A stretch of 64,000 nucleotides of DNA from Actinomycetota bacterium (lineage in GTDB: Bacteria; Actinomycetota; Actinomycetes; S36-B12): positions 372,001 to 436,000 of the forward strand of contig JAUXVJ010000009.1 in assembly GCA_030684515.1 (NCBI GenBank), written 5' to 3'. Made by a program: the position numbers and the translations under genes. Below, piece by piece: positions 23,690 through 33,392 of the stretch (its first letter is position 1; each line of letters starts with the position of its first letter). A model generated the notes under the pieces. It worked only from the letters and a program-made list of their open reading frames with translations. It was not told the DNA's origin and made no database searches.

Positions 23690-26248
23690 ATGGACGCCGA
23701 CACAGCAGAGCCAAGTCAGTCCGTACGCAACAATGGCGAAGTGACTCGCGGGAAGCTTCGCATCTATCTGGGTGCGGCACCGGGCGTCGGCAAGACCTAC
23801 GCCATGTTGGGCGAGGCCCATCGACGGCTGGAACGAGGCACTGACGTTGTGGTCGGCGTCGTGGAAACGCACGACAGGCTTCACACGGCGTCGATGCTGA
23901 CGAATCTGGAAGTCATCCCGCGACATACCTTGGACTATCGCGGTGCACAATTTGAAGAGATGGATATTGACGCCGTCTTGGCCAGACATCCGCAGGTGGC
24001 ACTCGTCGACGAACTTGCGCATACCAATGTCCCCGGCTCCCGCAACACCAAGCGCTGGCAGGACATCAACGAACTGCTCGATGCTGGGATCGACGTGATC
24101 TCAACAGTGAACATCCAGCACCTGGAATCGCTGAATGACGTTGTCGAAACGATCACAGGCGTCAAGCAGCGAGAGACCATCCCCGATGCGGTGGTGCGGG
24201 CTGCCGACCAGATCGAACTGGTCGACATGAGCCCAGAGTCGCTTCGACGCCGGATGGCTCACGGAAACGTGTACGCACCCGAAAAGGTCGACGCAGCACT
24301 GGGCAACTACTTTCGGGTGGGCAACCTGACCGCCCTGCGCGAGCTGGCACTGCTGTGGCTGGCCGATCGGGTGGAGGAAGGCCTTGAGCGCTACCGAGCA
24401 GACCACGGCATTCAGCAGACTTGGGCGGCGCGCCCGCGGATTGTTGTTGCCCTGACTGGAGGCGCCGAAGGCGAGACCCTGCTCAGGCGAGGCGCACTCA
24501 TCTCCGGTCGTATTGCTGGCCGTGCGCTAGTGGCAGTTCACATCGTGCGCGGAGACGGCACCATTGGGGCGAGCCCTGATTCAGTTGCGCGCCTGCGACA
24601 GCTCACTGAAGATCTTGGCGGAACCTTTCACACAGTTGTTGGTGAGGACATCGCAAGCACAATCCTTGAGTTCGCCCGATCGGTGAATGGCACACAGGTA
24701 GTGGTGGGGGCTTCGCGCCGAAAGCGATTGAGCCGAGTCATGCGCCCTAGCGCAGTCGATGAGATCGTGCGCGATTCAGGCGATATAGATGTCCACGTCG
24801 TGAGTCACGAGCGCGCGGGCAAACGCCCTACACGCGCCCGGACTGCACGGCGAGCCCCCACTCGACGAGTTGTCGCTTGGATCCTTGCCCCCTTGATCCC
24901 CGTGTTGCTCACGGCGCTGTTGCTTCCCTTTGGCGATTCGCTCAGCCTCTCCACGGTGCTCCTGGCGTTCCTTCTCGGGGTCGTCGCATCTTCGCTCGTG
25001 GGTGGCTTGCTTCCAGCGATTGTCACCGCCGTCGTCGCAAGTCTTCTGGTCAACCATGAGTTCGTCGAACCCGTTGGCAGTTTCACTATCGCCGAGCCGC
25101 AGAACGCCTTCGCGATTCTTGCCTTTGTTCTTGTCGCGGCGGTGATCGCCACCATTGTTGATCGCAGTGCTTCTCTGGCACAGGAAGCAGGCAAGCGACG
25201 AGCTGAGGCCAACGTGCTGGCGTCCCTTTCGGTGGGAGTGCTCGGGCGCGAGAACGGTGTGCGCGCCCTGTTAGATCAGGCGTGCGAGACATTCGGTATG
25301 CGCAGCGCGGCGCTGTTCGAGACGGCCGGCCGCGGAATGGCGATCATCGAGGTCTCGGGCGAGTTTCCGCCTCGAAGCATCGATGAAGCTGATGTCGCGG
25401 TCGACGCCGGTCCGGGATTGGTGATGGCACTCTCGGGCACACCCCTACCGGCCTCTGATCGTCGGATGCTGGATGCCTTTGCAGCACAGGCGGCAGCCGT
25501 CCTGGAGAGAAATCGCCTCGCTGCGCTGGTAGCCGATGCAGCGCGATTGCAGGAGTCCGATGCGATGCGCACGGCTCTCCTAACGGCTGTCTCTCATGAA
25601 GTCCGCACACCGCTCGCAGGCATCAAGGCATCGATTGCCACCCTGCGGGATCCCACCCTTGAACTGCCCAGAGACGATCGCGACGCATTGCTTGAAGATG
25701 CCGACGAAGCTGCTGATCGCCTTGATGCACTGCTCTCCAACCTCCTGGACCTCAGCCGCATTCAGACCGGCAGTGTGCGACCGATACTCGAAGCCGTGTC
25801 ATTGGATGAAGTGCTGCATCAAGCCCTGCGTGGCGTTCTTGATCAATCCGTTGTCGATGAGACGAATGAGGCTTTGCCACTGATACAAACGGATGCGGGG
25901 CTACTGGAGAGGGCTGTGGCGAATCTTGTCGAAAACGCTGTTCAGCACTCACCTGTTGGAGTACCAGTTCGAATCTGCGCGGCTGTAGTACCAGAAGACA
26001 CCCTGCAGTTGCGCATCATCGATCGTGGTCCGGGTGTTGCTGTTGACGATCGAGTCAAGATGTTCCTTCCTTTTCAGCGCTTGGGCGATGTCCCGGCTGG
26101 CTCGGGGGTTGGGCTTGGACTGGCTGTTGCGCGCGGTCTGGCAGAGGCTGTCGGGGCGAGCATCGAAGTAGAAGACACTCCCGGCGGTGGCTTGACGATG
26201 GTGCTGGCAGTCCCGCTTGCGTTTCAGGATCCCGGCGCGATCCAATGA
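23690..26248 (+). CDS. kdpD: Osmosensitive K+ sensor histidine kinase
   Basis: An 852-residue kinase with the full KdpD order. The N-terminal sensor part has Walker A GAAPGVGKT (28-36) and VETHDR; a Usp-like domain follows (about 245-370), then four closely spaced helices (about 395-490), a GAF-like region, and the kinase core. The phospho-accepting His636 is in AVSHEVRTPL, with N-box NLVENAVQHSP and glycine boxes GPGVAVDDR and GVGLGLAVARG. It senses low K+ or turgor and phosphorylates KdpE. Its stop overlaps the kdpE start. Confidence 0.95.
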   Translation: MDADTAEPSQSVRNNGEVTRGKLRIYLGAAPGVGKTYAMLGEAHRRLERGTDVVVGVVETHDRLHTASMLTNLEVIPRHTLDYRGAQFEEMDIDAVLARHPQVALVDELAHTNVPGSRNTKRWQDINELLDAGIDVISTVNIQHLESLNDVVETITGVKQRETIPDAVVRAADQIELVDMSPESLRRRMAHGNVYAPEKVDAALGNYFRVGNLTALRELALLWLADRVEEGLERYRADHGIQQTWAARPRIVVALTGGAEGETLLRRGALISGRIAGRALVAVHIVRGDGTIGASPDSVARLRQLTEDLGGTFHTVVGEDIASTILEFARSVNGTQVVVGASRRKRLSRVMRPSAVDEIVRDSGDIDVHVVSHERAGKRPTRARTARRAPTRRVVAWILAPLIPVLLTALLLPFGDSLSLSTVLLAFLLGVVASSLVGGLLPAIVTAVVASLLVNHEFVEPVGSFTIAEPQNAFAILAFVLVAAVIATIVDRSASLAQEAGKRRAEANVLASLSVGVLGRENGVRALLDQACETFGMRSAALFETAGRGMAIIEVSGEFPPRSIDEADVAVDAGPGLVMALSGTPLPASDRRMLDAFAAQAAAVLERNRLAALVADAARLQESDAMRTALLTAVSHEVRTPLAGIKASIATLRDPTLELPRDDRDALLEDADEAADRLDALLSNLLDLSRIQTGSVRPILEAVSLDEVLHQALRGVLDQSVVDETNEALPLIQTDAGLLERAVANLVENAVQHSPVGVPVRICAAVVPEDTLQLRIIDRGPGVAVDDRVKMFLPFQRLGDVPAGSGVGLGLAVARGLAEAVGASIEVEDTPGGGLTMVLAVPLAFQDPGAIQ

Positions 26249-26928
26249 TGCGGGTGCTCGTAGTTGAAGATGACGCACCGCTGGGGCGCGCGCTGACCAT
26301 CAATCTGCGCGCGCGCGGATTTCAAGTTGAACTTGTCATGACAGGGAAGGGCGCGCTTGATGCGGTTGCCCGATTCCATCCCGAGGTCGTAGTTCTTGAT
26401 TTGGGTCTGCCTGATCTTGATGGCATCGAAGTGCTGCATGGCATTCGCGGTTGGAATCCAGTCCCGGTTGTCGTCCTCTCCGCGCGGTCAACCAGCAATG
26501 AGAAGGTCGCTGCCTTGGATGCTGGAGCTGATGACTACGTCACGAAACCCTTTGAGATGAACGAACTCTTGGCGCGGGTACGCGCAGCAGTCCGTCGTGG
26601 GCAGATTGGTGGCACAAGTTCAGCCCCACAAGTGATCTCCGCGGATGAATTCGAGATGGATCTGGCAGCCGGGATCGTGACGAGAGATGGAGTCCAAGTC
26701 CGCCTGACCCCGACGGAGTACCACCTGCTGGAAGTCCTGGGACGCAATGCTGGCCGTCTCGTTCCTCAACAGCAGCTCCTGCGCGAAGTGTGGGGTCCAG
26801 GTTATGAGAAGGAGAGCCACTATCTGCGCGTGTACATCGCGCAACTGCGGCGCAAGCTTGAGCGTGATCCGGCCCATCCGCGACACCTGATGACAGAACC
26901 TGGCATGGGTTATCGGCTCGACCTGTAG
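26245..26928 (+). CDS. kdpE: KDP operon response regulator
   Basis: A 227-residue OmpR/PhoB-type regulator. The receiver domain has the acidic pair VVEDD (9-10), the phospho-acceptor D52 in VVVLDLGLPDLDG and the conserved Lys in DYVTKPFE. The winged-helix domain contains RLTPTEYHLLEVLGRNAGRL-like sequence and ESHYLRVYIAQLRRKLE, typical of KdpE. It should bind the tandem repeats at 18725-18746 and activate the locus. Start overlaps kdpD by ATGA. Confidence 0.95.
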   Translation: MMRVLVVEDDAPLGRALTINLRARGFQVELVMTGKGALDAVARFHPEVVVLDLGLPDLDGIEVLHGIRGWNPVPVVVLSARSTSNEKVAALDAGADDYVTKPFEMNELLARVRAAVRRGQIGGTSSAPQVISADEFEMDLAAGIVTRDGVQVRLTPTEYHLLEVLGRNAGRLVPQQQLLREVWGPGYEKESHYLRVYIAQLRRKLERDPAHPRHLMTEPGMGYRLDL

Positions 26929-27027
26929 AGCCATGTACTCGAGCTCTGCCTGTTCGATGCTGGCGTAACGATGTCCTCGCATTCGCACTGAGGAATACGA
27001 TCGATCCATATTCTGAGCCGTGGATGG

Positions 27028-28770
27028 ATGTGCCCATTGATGATTCGCCTGCTTCGCCAATTCCTACAGCCCTACAGGCGAACATTGGTCGTCATCATCG
27101 TGTTGCTCTCAATTCAAGCGCTTGGTCAGTTGTATCTGCCGAACCTGAACGCTTCGATCATCAATGACGGTGTGCTCAAGGGTGATACGGATTTCATCCT
27201 CAAAACAGGCGCATTCATGCTGCTGGTCACCGCCGCATTCACGGTTGCCGGAGTGATTGCTGTCTACTACAGCGCCCGCACTGCAATGAGATTCGGTCGT
27301 GATGTGCGTATGTCACTCTTCGAGCGGGTGCAAGGCTTTGCTCTGCGTGAGGTCAATGAGTTCACGGCTCCCTCATTGATCACACGCAATACCAATGACG
27401 TCCAGCAAATCCAGATGCTTGTGGTGATGGCACTGACGACGATGATCTCGGCTCCCATCGTCGCCGTTGGCGGAGTGCTGATGGCGATGCACGAGGATCT
27501 GCGGCTCTCAGCTCTCCTGCTTTTCGTGATCCCTTTGCTGCTCCTGGTCATTGGATCAATCGTGCTGCGGGCTGTTCCGCAGTTTCAGGTGATGCAGGAG
27601 CGGATCGACCGGATCAACCTCGTATTGCGTGAGAATCTCTCCGGTATTCGAGTGATTCGTGCATTCGTCCGCAATCGATATGAACGCGAGCGCTTTGCAG
27701 AAGCCAATGATGCCCTCACGGCAACGTCTCTTCGGGTTCAGCGGCTCTTTGCTCTGATGATGCCGTCGCTGTCACTCATTTTGAACTTGGCCGTAGTCGG
27801 CGTGCTCTGGTTCGGCGGTCAACTTGTCAATGATGGATCTCTGCAGATCGGCAATCTCACTGCATTCATCGCCTATGTCATGCAGATCCTGACCTCGGTG
27901 ATGATGGCCGTGATGATCGTGGTGATGGTTCCCCGAGCCGCTGCCTCAGCTGAGCGCATTCAGGAAGTGCTGGACACTGAGCCGGCAATCGTCGAGCCAG
28001 AGCATCCATCAGCGATTGTTCCAAGCCTTGGACTCGTGGAGTTTCGTGAAGTCGACTTCGCCTACCCGGGAGCTGAGCAGCCCGTTCTCCAAGGTGTCAC
28101 TTTTACCTGTTGTCCCGGACAGGTGACGGCGATTGTAGGGAGCACCGGGGTTGGCAAGACAACAGCGATCAATCTCATGTCCCGGCTGTACGACGTCTCC
28201 GCCGGGCAGGTGCTCGTCGACGGTGTTGATGTGCGCGAGCTCTCCTTTGAATCCCTGTGGTCGGCCTTTGGTGCAGTTCCGCAGAAGGCCTTCTTGTTCC
28301 GCGGCACGATTGAGAGCAATCTGAAATTTGGCAAGCCAGAGGCCACTGAAGTTGAGATGTGGGCGGCTCTGGAAACTGCTCAGGCGGCAGATTTTGTGCG
28401 TGAGTTGCAGGGCGGACTTCAGGCCCGTATTGATCAGGGAGGAGCGAACCTTTCTGGAGGTCAGCGTCAGCGAATAGCGATAGCCAGAGCACTCATTCGG
28501 CGGCCGCTCATCTACATCTTTGACGACTCATTCTCGGCTCTGGATTTCACAACGGATGCCCGCTTGCGCAGCGCACTGCGAGAGCAGACCACGCAGGCCA
28601 CCGTCATCATCGTGGCTCAACGCGTGAGCACTGTGATGCAGGCCGATCAGATCGTTGTTCTCGACGATGGTCGAGTGGAGGGCATCGGAACCCATCAGCA
28701 GCTGATGGCCGAATGTGAGACCTACCGGCAGATTGTGTTCTCCCAGCTCAGTGCTACGGAGGCGGCATGA
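27028..28770 (+). CDS. ABC exporter half-transporter with degenerate ATP site
   Basis: A 580-residue half-transporter: six helices (residues about 1-310) and a nucleotide-binding domain. Walker A is GSTGVGKTTAI, the signature LSGGQRQRIAIARAL is canonical, but Walker B reads IYIFDDSFSALD, with Asp where the catalytic Glu normally stands. This is the pattern of the degenerate partner in heterodimeric exporters such as TM287/288. The second gene overlaps it by ATGA. ATG 27040 is an alternative start; a TATTCT hexamer lies at 27009-27014. Likely exports lipids, peptides or drugs. Confidence 0.9.
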   Translation: MCPLMIRLLRQFLQPYRRTLVVIIVLLSIQALGQLYLPNLNASIINDGVLKGDTDFILKTGAFMLLVTAAFTVAGVIAVYYSARTAMRFGRDVRMSLFERVQGFALREVNEFTAPSLITRNTNDVQQIQMLVVMALTTMISAPIVAVGGVLMAMHEDLRLSALLLFVIPLLLLVIGSIVLRAVPQFQVMQERIDRINLVLRENLSGIRVIRAFVRNRYERERFAEANDALTATSLRVQRLFALMMPSLSLILNLAVVGVLWFGGQLVNDGSLQIGNLTAFIAYVMQILTSVMMAVMIVVMVPRAAASAERIQEVLDTEPAIVEPEHPSAIVPSLGLVEFREVDFAYPGAEQPVLQGVTFTCCPGQVTAIVGSTGVGKTTAINLMSRLYDVSAGQVLVDGVDVRELSFESLWSAFGAVPQKAFLFRGTIESNLKFGKPEATEVEMWAALETAQAADFVRELQGGLQARIDQGGANLSGGQRQRIAIARALIRRPLIYIFDDSFSALDFTTDARLRSALREQTTQATVIIVAQRVSTVMQADQIVVLDDGRVEGIGTHQQLMAECETYRQIVFSQLSATEAA

Positions 28771-30722
28771 GCGGCGGGGGGCCAGCTGGCCCGATGATGC
28801 GACGTCCGGGCGGACCACCCGGACCCGGCGCCATGGCACCGGAGAAGCCGAAGGCATTCGGGTCAGCATTGAGACGGCTGGGTTCACGTCTGCTGCCCGA
28901 GCGCATGCGGATTCTTCTGGTGTTTGTTCTCGGGTCGATCAGCGTGATCTTCGCCGTGCTTGGGCCGTATCTGCTCGGGCAGGCCACCAACGTGGTCTTC
29001 GAAGGCTTCCTTGGAAACCAGATTCCCGCGAACCTCACCAAGGATCAGGCGGTTGCTGCGCTGAATTCCACGGGAAATTCAACGCAAGCCGATCTGATCG
29101 CTTCGACGCCTGTGACCCCCGGTGTCGGCGTGGACTTCACTCAACTGGCCCACATCCTGTCGCTGGTGATCATCGTCTATTTGCTGAGTTCGATATTCAT
29201 GTACATGCAGGCCTACCTCATGGCAGGCGTTACTCAGCGGACGATGTATCGACTTCGCGAAGAAGTGGACGCGAAACTGGCACGGCTTCCGCTCAGCTAC
29301 TACGACAGGCATTCACGGGGAGATCTCCTCAGCCGCGTCACCAATGACATCGACAACGTGTCGATGACTCTGCAGCAGGCACTGACACAGACGATCACAT
29401 CACTTCTGACGGTTATCGGCGTATTGCTCATGATGGTGTGGATCAGCCCGATCCTTGCGCTCATATCCCTGCTGACGGTGCCGTTGTCCTTCTACGTCAC
29501 CATTGCAGTGGCTCGCAAAGCGCAACCGCACTTTTCTGAGCAATGGAAATGGACCGGCTCCCTCAATGGACATGTTGAGGAGATGTACAGCGGACATGAA
29601 CTCGTGAAGCTGTACGGACACCGTGCTGAGGCGATTGCTGAATTCAGTGCAGCAAACGAGAAGATGTACGAGGCCAGCTTCAAGGCGCAGTTCCTCTCAG
29701 GAATTGCGCAACCGGTGATGTTGATGATCTCCAACTTGAACTACGTGCTGATTGCAGTCATCGGGGGGCTACGTGTTGCCACCGGTGCGATTTCACTGGG
29801 TGACGTGCAGGCCTTCATTCAGTACTCGAGACAGTTCACGATGCCGATCACACAGCTGGCAGGCATCATCAACTTGATGCAGTCCGGCTTGGCGTCTGCT
29901 GAACGCGTATTCCAGGTCCTGGACGAAGAGGAGGAAATTCCCGATACCAGTACGCCCTCGAGCATTGCCATTCCCCGGGGGCGAGTTGACTTCGAGGATG
30001 TGACCTTCCGATACAAGGAGGACATCCCGCTCATCGAAGGTCTGGACCTGCATGTCGAGCCAGGCGAGGTCGTGGCCATCGTCGGCCATACCGGTGCGGG
30101 CAAGACCACGTTGGTCAATCTGCTGATGCGTTTCTATGAGCTCAACGGTGGTCGGATTCTCTTGGACGGTGTCGACATTCGCGATCTGACACGGGATGAA
30201 TTGCGCAGCACCTTTGGCATGGTTCTGCAGGATGCCTGGTTGTTTACGGGGACCATTCGCGAGAACATCGCCTACGGCTCGCTGAATGCGAGCAATGAGG
30301 AGATTGAAGAGGCAGCAAGAGCCGCGTATGTCGATCGACTTGTGCGCACCTTGCCGCACGGATACGAGACCACGCTGGAAGGCGAGTCATCCAATGTCTC
30401 GGCCGGTGAGCGCCAGCTGCTCACGATTGCGCGTGCCTTCTTGGCTGATCCGGCAATCCTGATTCTCGACGAGGCCACCAGCGCTGTCGACACGCGAACA
30501 GAAGTGCTGGTTCAGGAGGCCATGGCCCGACTTCGCCATGGCAAGACTGCATTTGTCATTGCCCATCGGCTTTCCACCATTCGCGATGCCGACACGATCC
30601 TGGTGCTGGAACGTGGCACGATTGTTGAGCAAGGCAGCCACGAGGAACTCATGGCTGCGGAGGGGGCCTACCACGCCTTGTATGCCAGCCAATTTGAGAG
30701 TGCCATAGAGGATGTTGCATAG
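28767..30722 (+). CDS. ABC exporter half-transporter with consensus ATP site
   Basis: A 651-residue partner of the preceding protein. A Gly/Pro-rich N-terminal tail (GGGPAGPMMRRPGGPPGPG) comes before six helices, with an insertion of about 60 residues between helices 1 and 2. In the ATPase domain Walker A is GHTGAGKTTLV and Walker B ILILDEATSAVD has the catalytic Glu. The signature is altered to VSAGERQLL instead of LSGGQ. Thus the active site uses this protein's Walker motifs and the partner's LSGGQ, and the other site is degenerate. A secreted hydrolase gene overlaps its end by 11 bases. Confidence 0.9.
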   Translation: MSGGGPAGPMMRRPGGPPGPGAMAPEKPKAFGSALRRLGSRLLPERMRILLVFVLGSISVIFAVLGPYLLGQATNVVFEGFLGNQIPANLTKDQAVAALNSTGNSTQADLIASTPVTPGVGVDFTQLAHILSLVIIVYLLSSIFMYMQAYLMAGVTQRTMYRLREEVDAKLARLPLSYYDRHSRGDLLSRVTNDIDNVSMTLQQALTQTITSLLTVIGVLLMMVWISPILALISLLTVPLSFYVTIAVARKAQPHFSEQWKWTGSLNGHVEEMYSGHELVKLYGHRAEAIAEFSAANEKMYEASFKAQFLSGIAQPVMLMISNLNYVLIAVIGGLRVATGAISLGDVQAFIQYSRQFTMPITQLAGIINLMQSGLASAERVFQVLDEEEEIPDTSTPSSIAIPRGRVDFEDVTFRYKEDIPLIEGLDLHVEPGEVVAIVGHTGAGKTTLVNLLMRFYELNGGRILLDGVDIRDLTRDELRSTFGMVLQDAWLFTGTIRENIAYGSLNASNEEIEEAARAAYVDRLVRTLPHGYETTLEGESSNVSAGERQLLTIARAFLADPAILILDEATSAVDTRTEVLVQEAMARLRHGKTAFVIAHRLSTIRDADTILVLERGTIVEQGSHEELMAAEGAYHALYASQFESAIEDVA

Positions 30723-31653
30723 CCAAGCAGCACGCGCATTCCGCGTGCTCGTCATGGCAGTGGCCATCGTTGGTGGATTGCTGCCTTCAGCCGCGGCCGA
30801 TACTGCCGCAGATCGAGTCCGTTTGCATGTGCAGTATGCAAAGGCGGCAGGAACGACCTTCGCCTATGCGGAACTCGGCAGCGGAACTCCTCTGCTGATG
30901 TTGAATGGCACAGGTTCGCCGATGAATGAGTGGGACCCAGCGCTGCTGGCGGGGCTGCAGAAATCGCACCATGTCATCGTTGTCGACTATCCAGGATTGG
31001 GCCTGTCAGGCCCAGCGCCTTCGCAATGGAACTTCCCAAGGGCTGCCGACTGGATGGCAGAGTTCGCTGAAACGGTTGTCCCTGGTGAGAAGATCGATGT
31101 GCTGGGTTGGTCCATGGGTGGCTTTGTGGCACAGCAACTCGCCATCCGCCATCCGGATCAGATTCGCAGACTTGTCTTGGCTGCCACAAATCCAGGCGGG
31201 CCGAATGCGCAATTGGGGCCGCGATGGGTGCAGCGAATCGACAGTGCGTCCGTCGAGAACGATCAGGCCTATCTGAGAACGAACTATCCGGACACTAGGG
31301 CTGCGCAGGCGGCCGGCCGCGCTTTCTTGAAGCGGCTGGCCACAGCAGTTGATACCGGTGCATATCCAGATGAGCACGTGCCTACGGCTACATACGACGC
31401 AATGGTTGCTGCTGAGGATCCATGGTTGAAAAGTGCTGAAAACGAGCGTGCGCTTCGAGCAGTGAGTATCCCCGCACTCGTCATCACAGGGGCTTCCGAT
31501 GTCATCACGCCCCCTGCAAACAGTCGACTCATCGCCGAGCTCATTGCCAAAGCGCAGCTGGTGCTGATGCCACGCGCTGGACATTCCTTCCTGTTTCAAT
31601 ACCCCCATCGGGCAGCACAGATCATTCACAGGTTCCTTGGCGCCGCGCGGTGA
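30712..31653 (+). CDS. Secreted alpha/beta hydrolase
   Basis: A 313-residue exported protein. Residues 1-30 form a signal peptide with a hydrophobic core (VLVMAVAIVGGLLPSAAA), so it acts outside the membrane. The hydrolase core shows LLMLNGTGSPMNEW at the oxyanion region, VDYPGLGLSG, the nucleophile motif LGWSMGGFVAQQL, acid in VITGASDVITP and the catalytic His in MPRAGHSFLF. It starts within the exporter gene (ATG 30712), so the two are translationally coupled. It might modify what the exporter releases; that is inference. Confidence 0.85.
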   Translation: MLHSQAARAFRVLVMAVAIVGGLLPSAAADTAADRVRLHVQYAKAAGTTFAYAELGSGTPLLMLNGTGSPMNEWDPALLAGLQKSHHVIVVDYPGLGLSGPAPSQWNFPRAADWMAEFAETVVPGEKIDVLGWSMGGFVAQQLAIRHPDQIRRLVLAATNPGGPNAQLGPRWVQRIDSASVENDQAYLRTNYPDTRAAQAAGRAFLKRLATAVDTGAYPDEHVPTATYDAMVAAEDPWLKSAENERALRAVSIPALVITGASDVITPPANSRLIAELIAKAQLVLMPRAGHSFLFQYPHRAAQIIHRFLGAAR

Positions 31654-31682
31654 CGGCAAGACTTTGCATCCGAAATGTGGAG

Positions 31683-33362
31683 CTACGAGTGATCCCGCGC
31701 CTCAAATGCCTGCACCGCATCGGAAAGATTGCCGTAGATCCGGTCTGCAGAGATCCGATCCATCAGGCCGTACTTCTGCAAAGTTGTCGTCAGCCCTGAG
31801 TCCGCCCGCGCGAGGGCAAAGGTGACATTGCGTGCTTTGAGGAAGTCCAGGAGCCCCGCGACAGCGATACCGGCGGAGTAGTCGATGTCATCCAGTGAGG
31901 AAGCATCCAGGATCAGCCATTCCACCGGGGTTGGAGCAGAGTCGATGAGTCGTTCGACGTCATCGACGAAAGAACTCGCGTTGGCATAGAAGAGTTCGGC
32001 GTCGTATCGAAAGACAATCAATCCGGGCTGGCTCTGCACACCTGGAGAACTGGCGATGTACGTCGGTTCGCCTGTTGGGCTGATGCTGACGACAAAGTCC
32101 TTCGGCTTGTACTGGCGCCGGATGATTTCCAGGATCGAGATGACGATGGCAAGGATGATTCCCTGCTCGACTCCGACCGCGCACACCACTGCCGCCGTTG
32201 TGACGGCAATGATGAATTCGCTGCGCCGCCGTGCAGCTATCCGCTTGAGACCAGTGATGTCGATGAGATCGAAGCCGATCAGAAAGACGATCGCGCCAAG
32301 CACGGCCTTGGGCATATTTGTCAGCAGTCCGGTGAAGAACAGCGTGAAGAGCAACGCGATCAAGGCCATTGTCAGGTTGGCCACCTGAGTCCTGCCTTTC
32401 TCACTATCCAGAATCTGGGTCTTGGTGGGGCTGCCATTGACGACAAAGGTCCCACTCAGGCCAGCGGCGAGGTTTGCGCCCGACAAACCCATGATGTCTC
32501 GGTTGATGTCGACGCGGTCGCCGTGCTTCATCGCGAAGCTGCGCGAGGTCGCCGCGCTCTGGGCAATGATCAAGATGAAGCAGGAGAAGGCAATGCCAAC
32601 GAGGTCGGCCATGTTCGACATGCTCACGCCTTGCGGCAGGCCAATTGGGGGAAACCCACCCTGCACTGCACCTACAACTGCGATGCCCTTGGATGCGGAG
32701 TCCAGCACAGTGGAAATCGTGATGAGCAGAATGACGGCGATGATCGCGCCCGGAATCCGCGGGGCAAAGCGTTTGAAGCCAACAATGATGATCAGGGTTG
32801 CAGCGGCGTAGGCAAAAGTTGGCCACGAGATTTGCGGCAGGGCCTTGATCCAGTCGAGTTGCACTGCAAACCAGTTGCCAGTGCCTTTTGGAACGCCGAG
32901 CATCTCAGGGATCTGTCCCGAGAGCACTTGCACACCTACGCCAGTAAGGAAGCCGATGAGAACTGAGGCGCTCAGAAAATTGCCGAGGAAGCCGAGTTTG
33001 AACACCCGAGCAAGCAGCAGCATCCCAGCACAGATCAAGGCGATGATCCCGCAGTAGGCCAGCCACTCTGGCGAATTGGGCGTGACCCCGGCAATGCCGA
33101 CGCTGAGGAGTCCAGCCGAAAGCAGCGCGGCGGTTGCGGAGTCAGCTCCGACCACAAGCAGTTTGGAAGAACCGAGTAGGACGAAAACGATGGTCGGAAA
33201 GATGATGGTGTAGAGCCCAGTGACAAGAGGGGTCTGCGCTATGGAGGTGTAACCCATGACTTCGGGGATGGCTACTGCGGCGAGAGTGGCTCCGGCGATG
33301 ACGTCAGTTGAGAGCCAGGCACGCTTGTAGCCTTGCAGCGAAACAGGTATGAGGCTCTTCAT
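31683..33362 (-). CDS. SulP-family anion transporter with STAS domain
   Basis: A 559-residue membrane protein. The family signature region is GATLAAVAIPEVMGYTSIAQ with GLYTIIFPTIVF after it, followed by about 12 helices and a C-terminal cytoplasmic STAS domain (about residues 440-555) with DASSLDDIDYSAGIAVAGLL, where the Ser/Asp turn is conserved. SulP proteins carry sulfate, bicarbonate or dicarboxylates; which one cannot be told. It has no Shine-Dalgarno site, and TAGGTT lies 8 bases upstream. It follows the Anbu gene by 30 bases on the same strand. Confidence 0.9.
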   Translation of the reverse strand: MKSLIPVSLQGYKRAWLSTDVIAGATLAAVAIPEVMGYTSIAQTPLVTGLYTIIFPTIVFVLLGSSKLLVVGADSATAALLSAGLLSVGIAGVTPNSPEWLAYCGIIALICAGMLLLARVFKLGFLGNFLSASVLIGFLTGVGVQVLSGQIPEMLGVPKGTGNWFAVQLDWIKALPQISWPTFAYAAATLIIIVGFKRFAPRIPGAIIAVILLITISTVLDSASKGIAVVGAVQGGFPPIGLPQGVSMSNMADLVGIAFSCFILIIAQSAATSRSFAMKHGDRVDINRDIMGLSGANLAAGLSGTFVVNGSPTKTQILDSEKGRTQVANLTMALIALLFTLFFTGLLTNMPKAVLGAIVFLIGFDLIDITGLKRIAARRRSEFIIAVTTAAVVCAVGVEQGIILAIVISILEIIRRQYKPKDFVVSISPTGEPTYIASSPGVQSQPGLIVFRYDAELFYANASSFVDDVERLIDSAPTPVEWLILDASSLDDIDYSAGIAVAGLLDFLKARNVTFALARADSGLTTTLQKYGLMDRISADRIYGNLSDAVQAFEARDHS

Positions 33363-33370
33363 GCAAGGTG

Positions 33371-33376
33371 AACCTA
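33371..33376 (-). promoter_or_regulatory. Candidate -10 element, SulP gene
   Basis: TAGGTT on the reverse strand ends 8 bases before ATG 33362. It lies in the 30-base gap after the Anbu gene, so the transporter may have its own promoter as well as read-through. Confidence 0.35.
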
Positions 33377-33392
33377 GTCCTTCAGATGCGGC

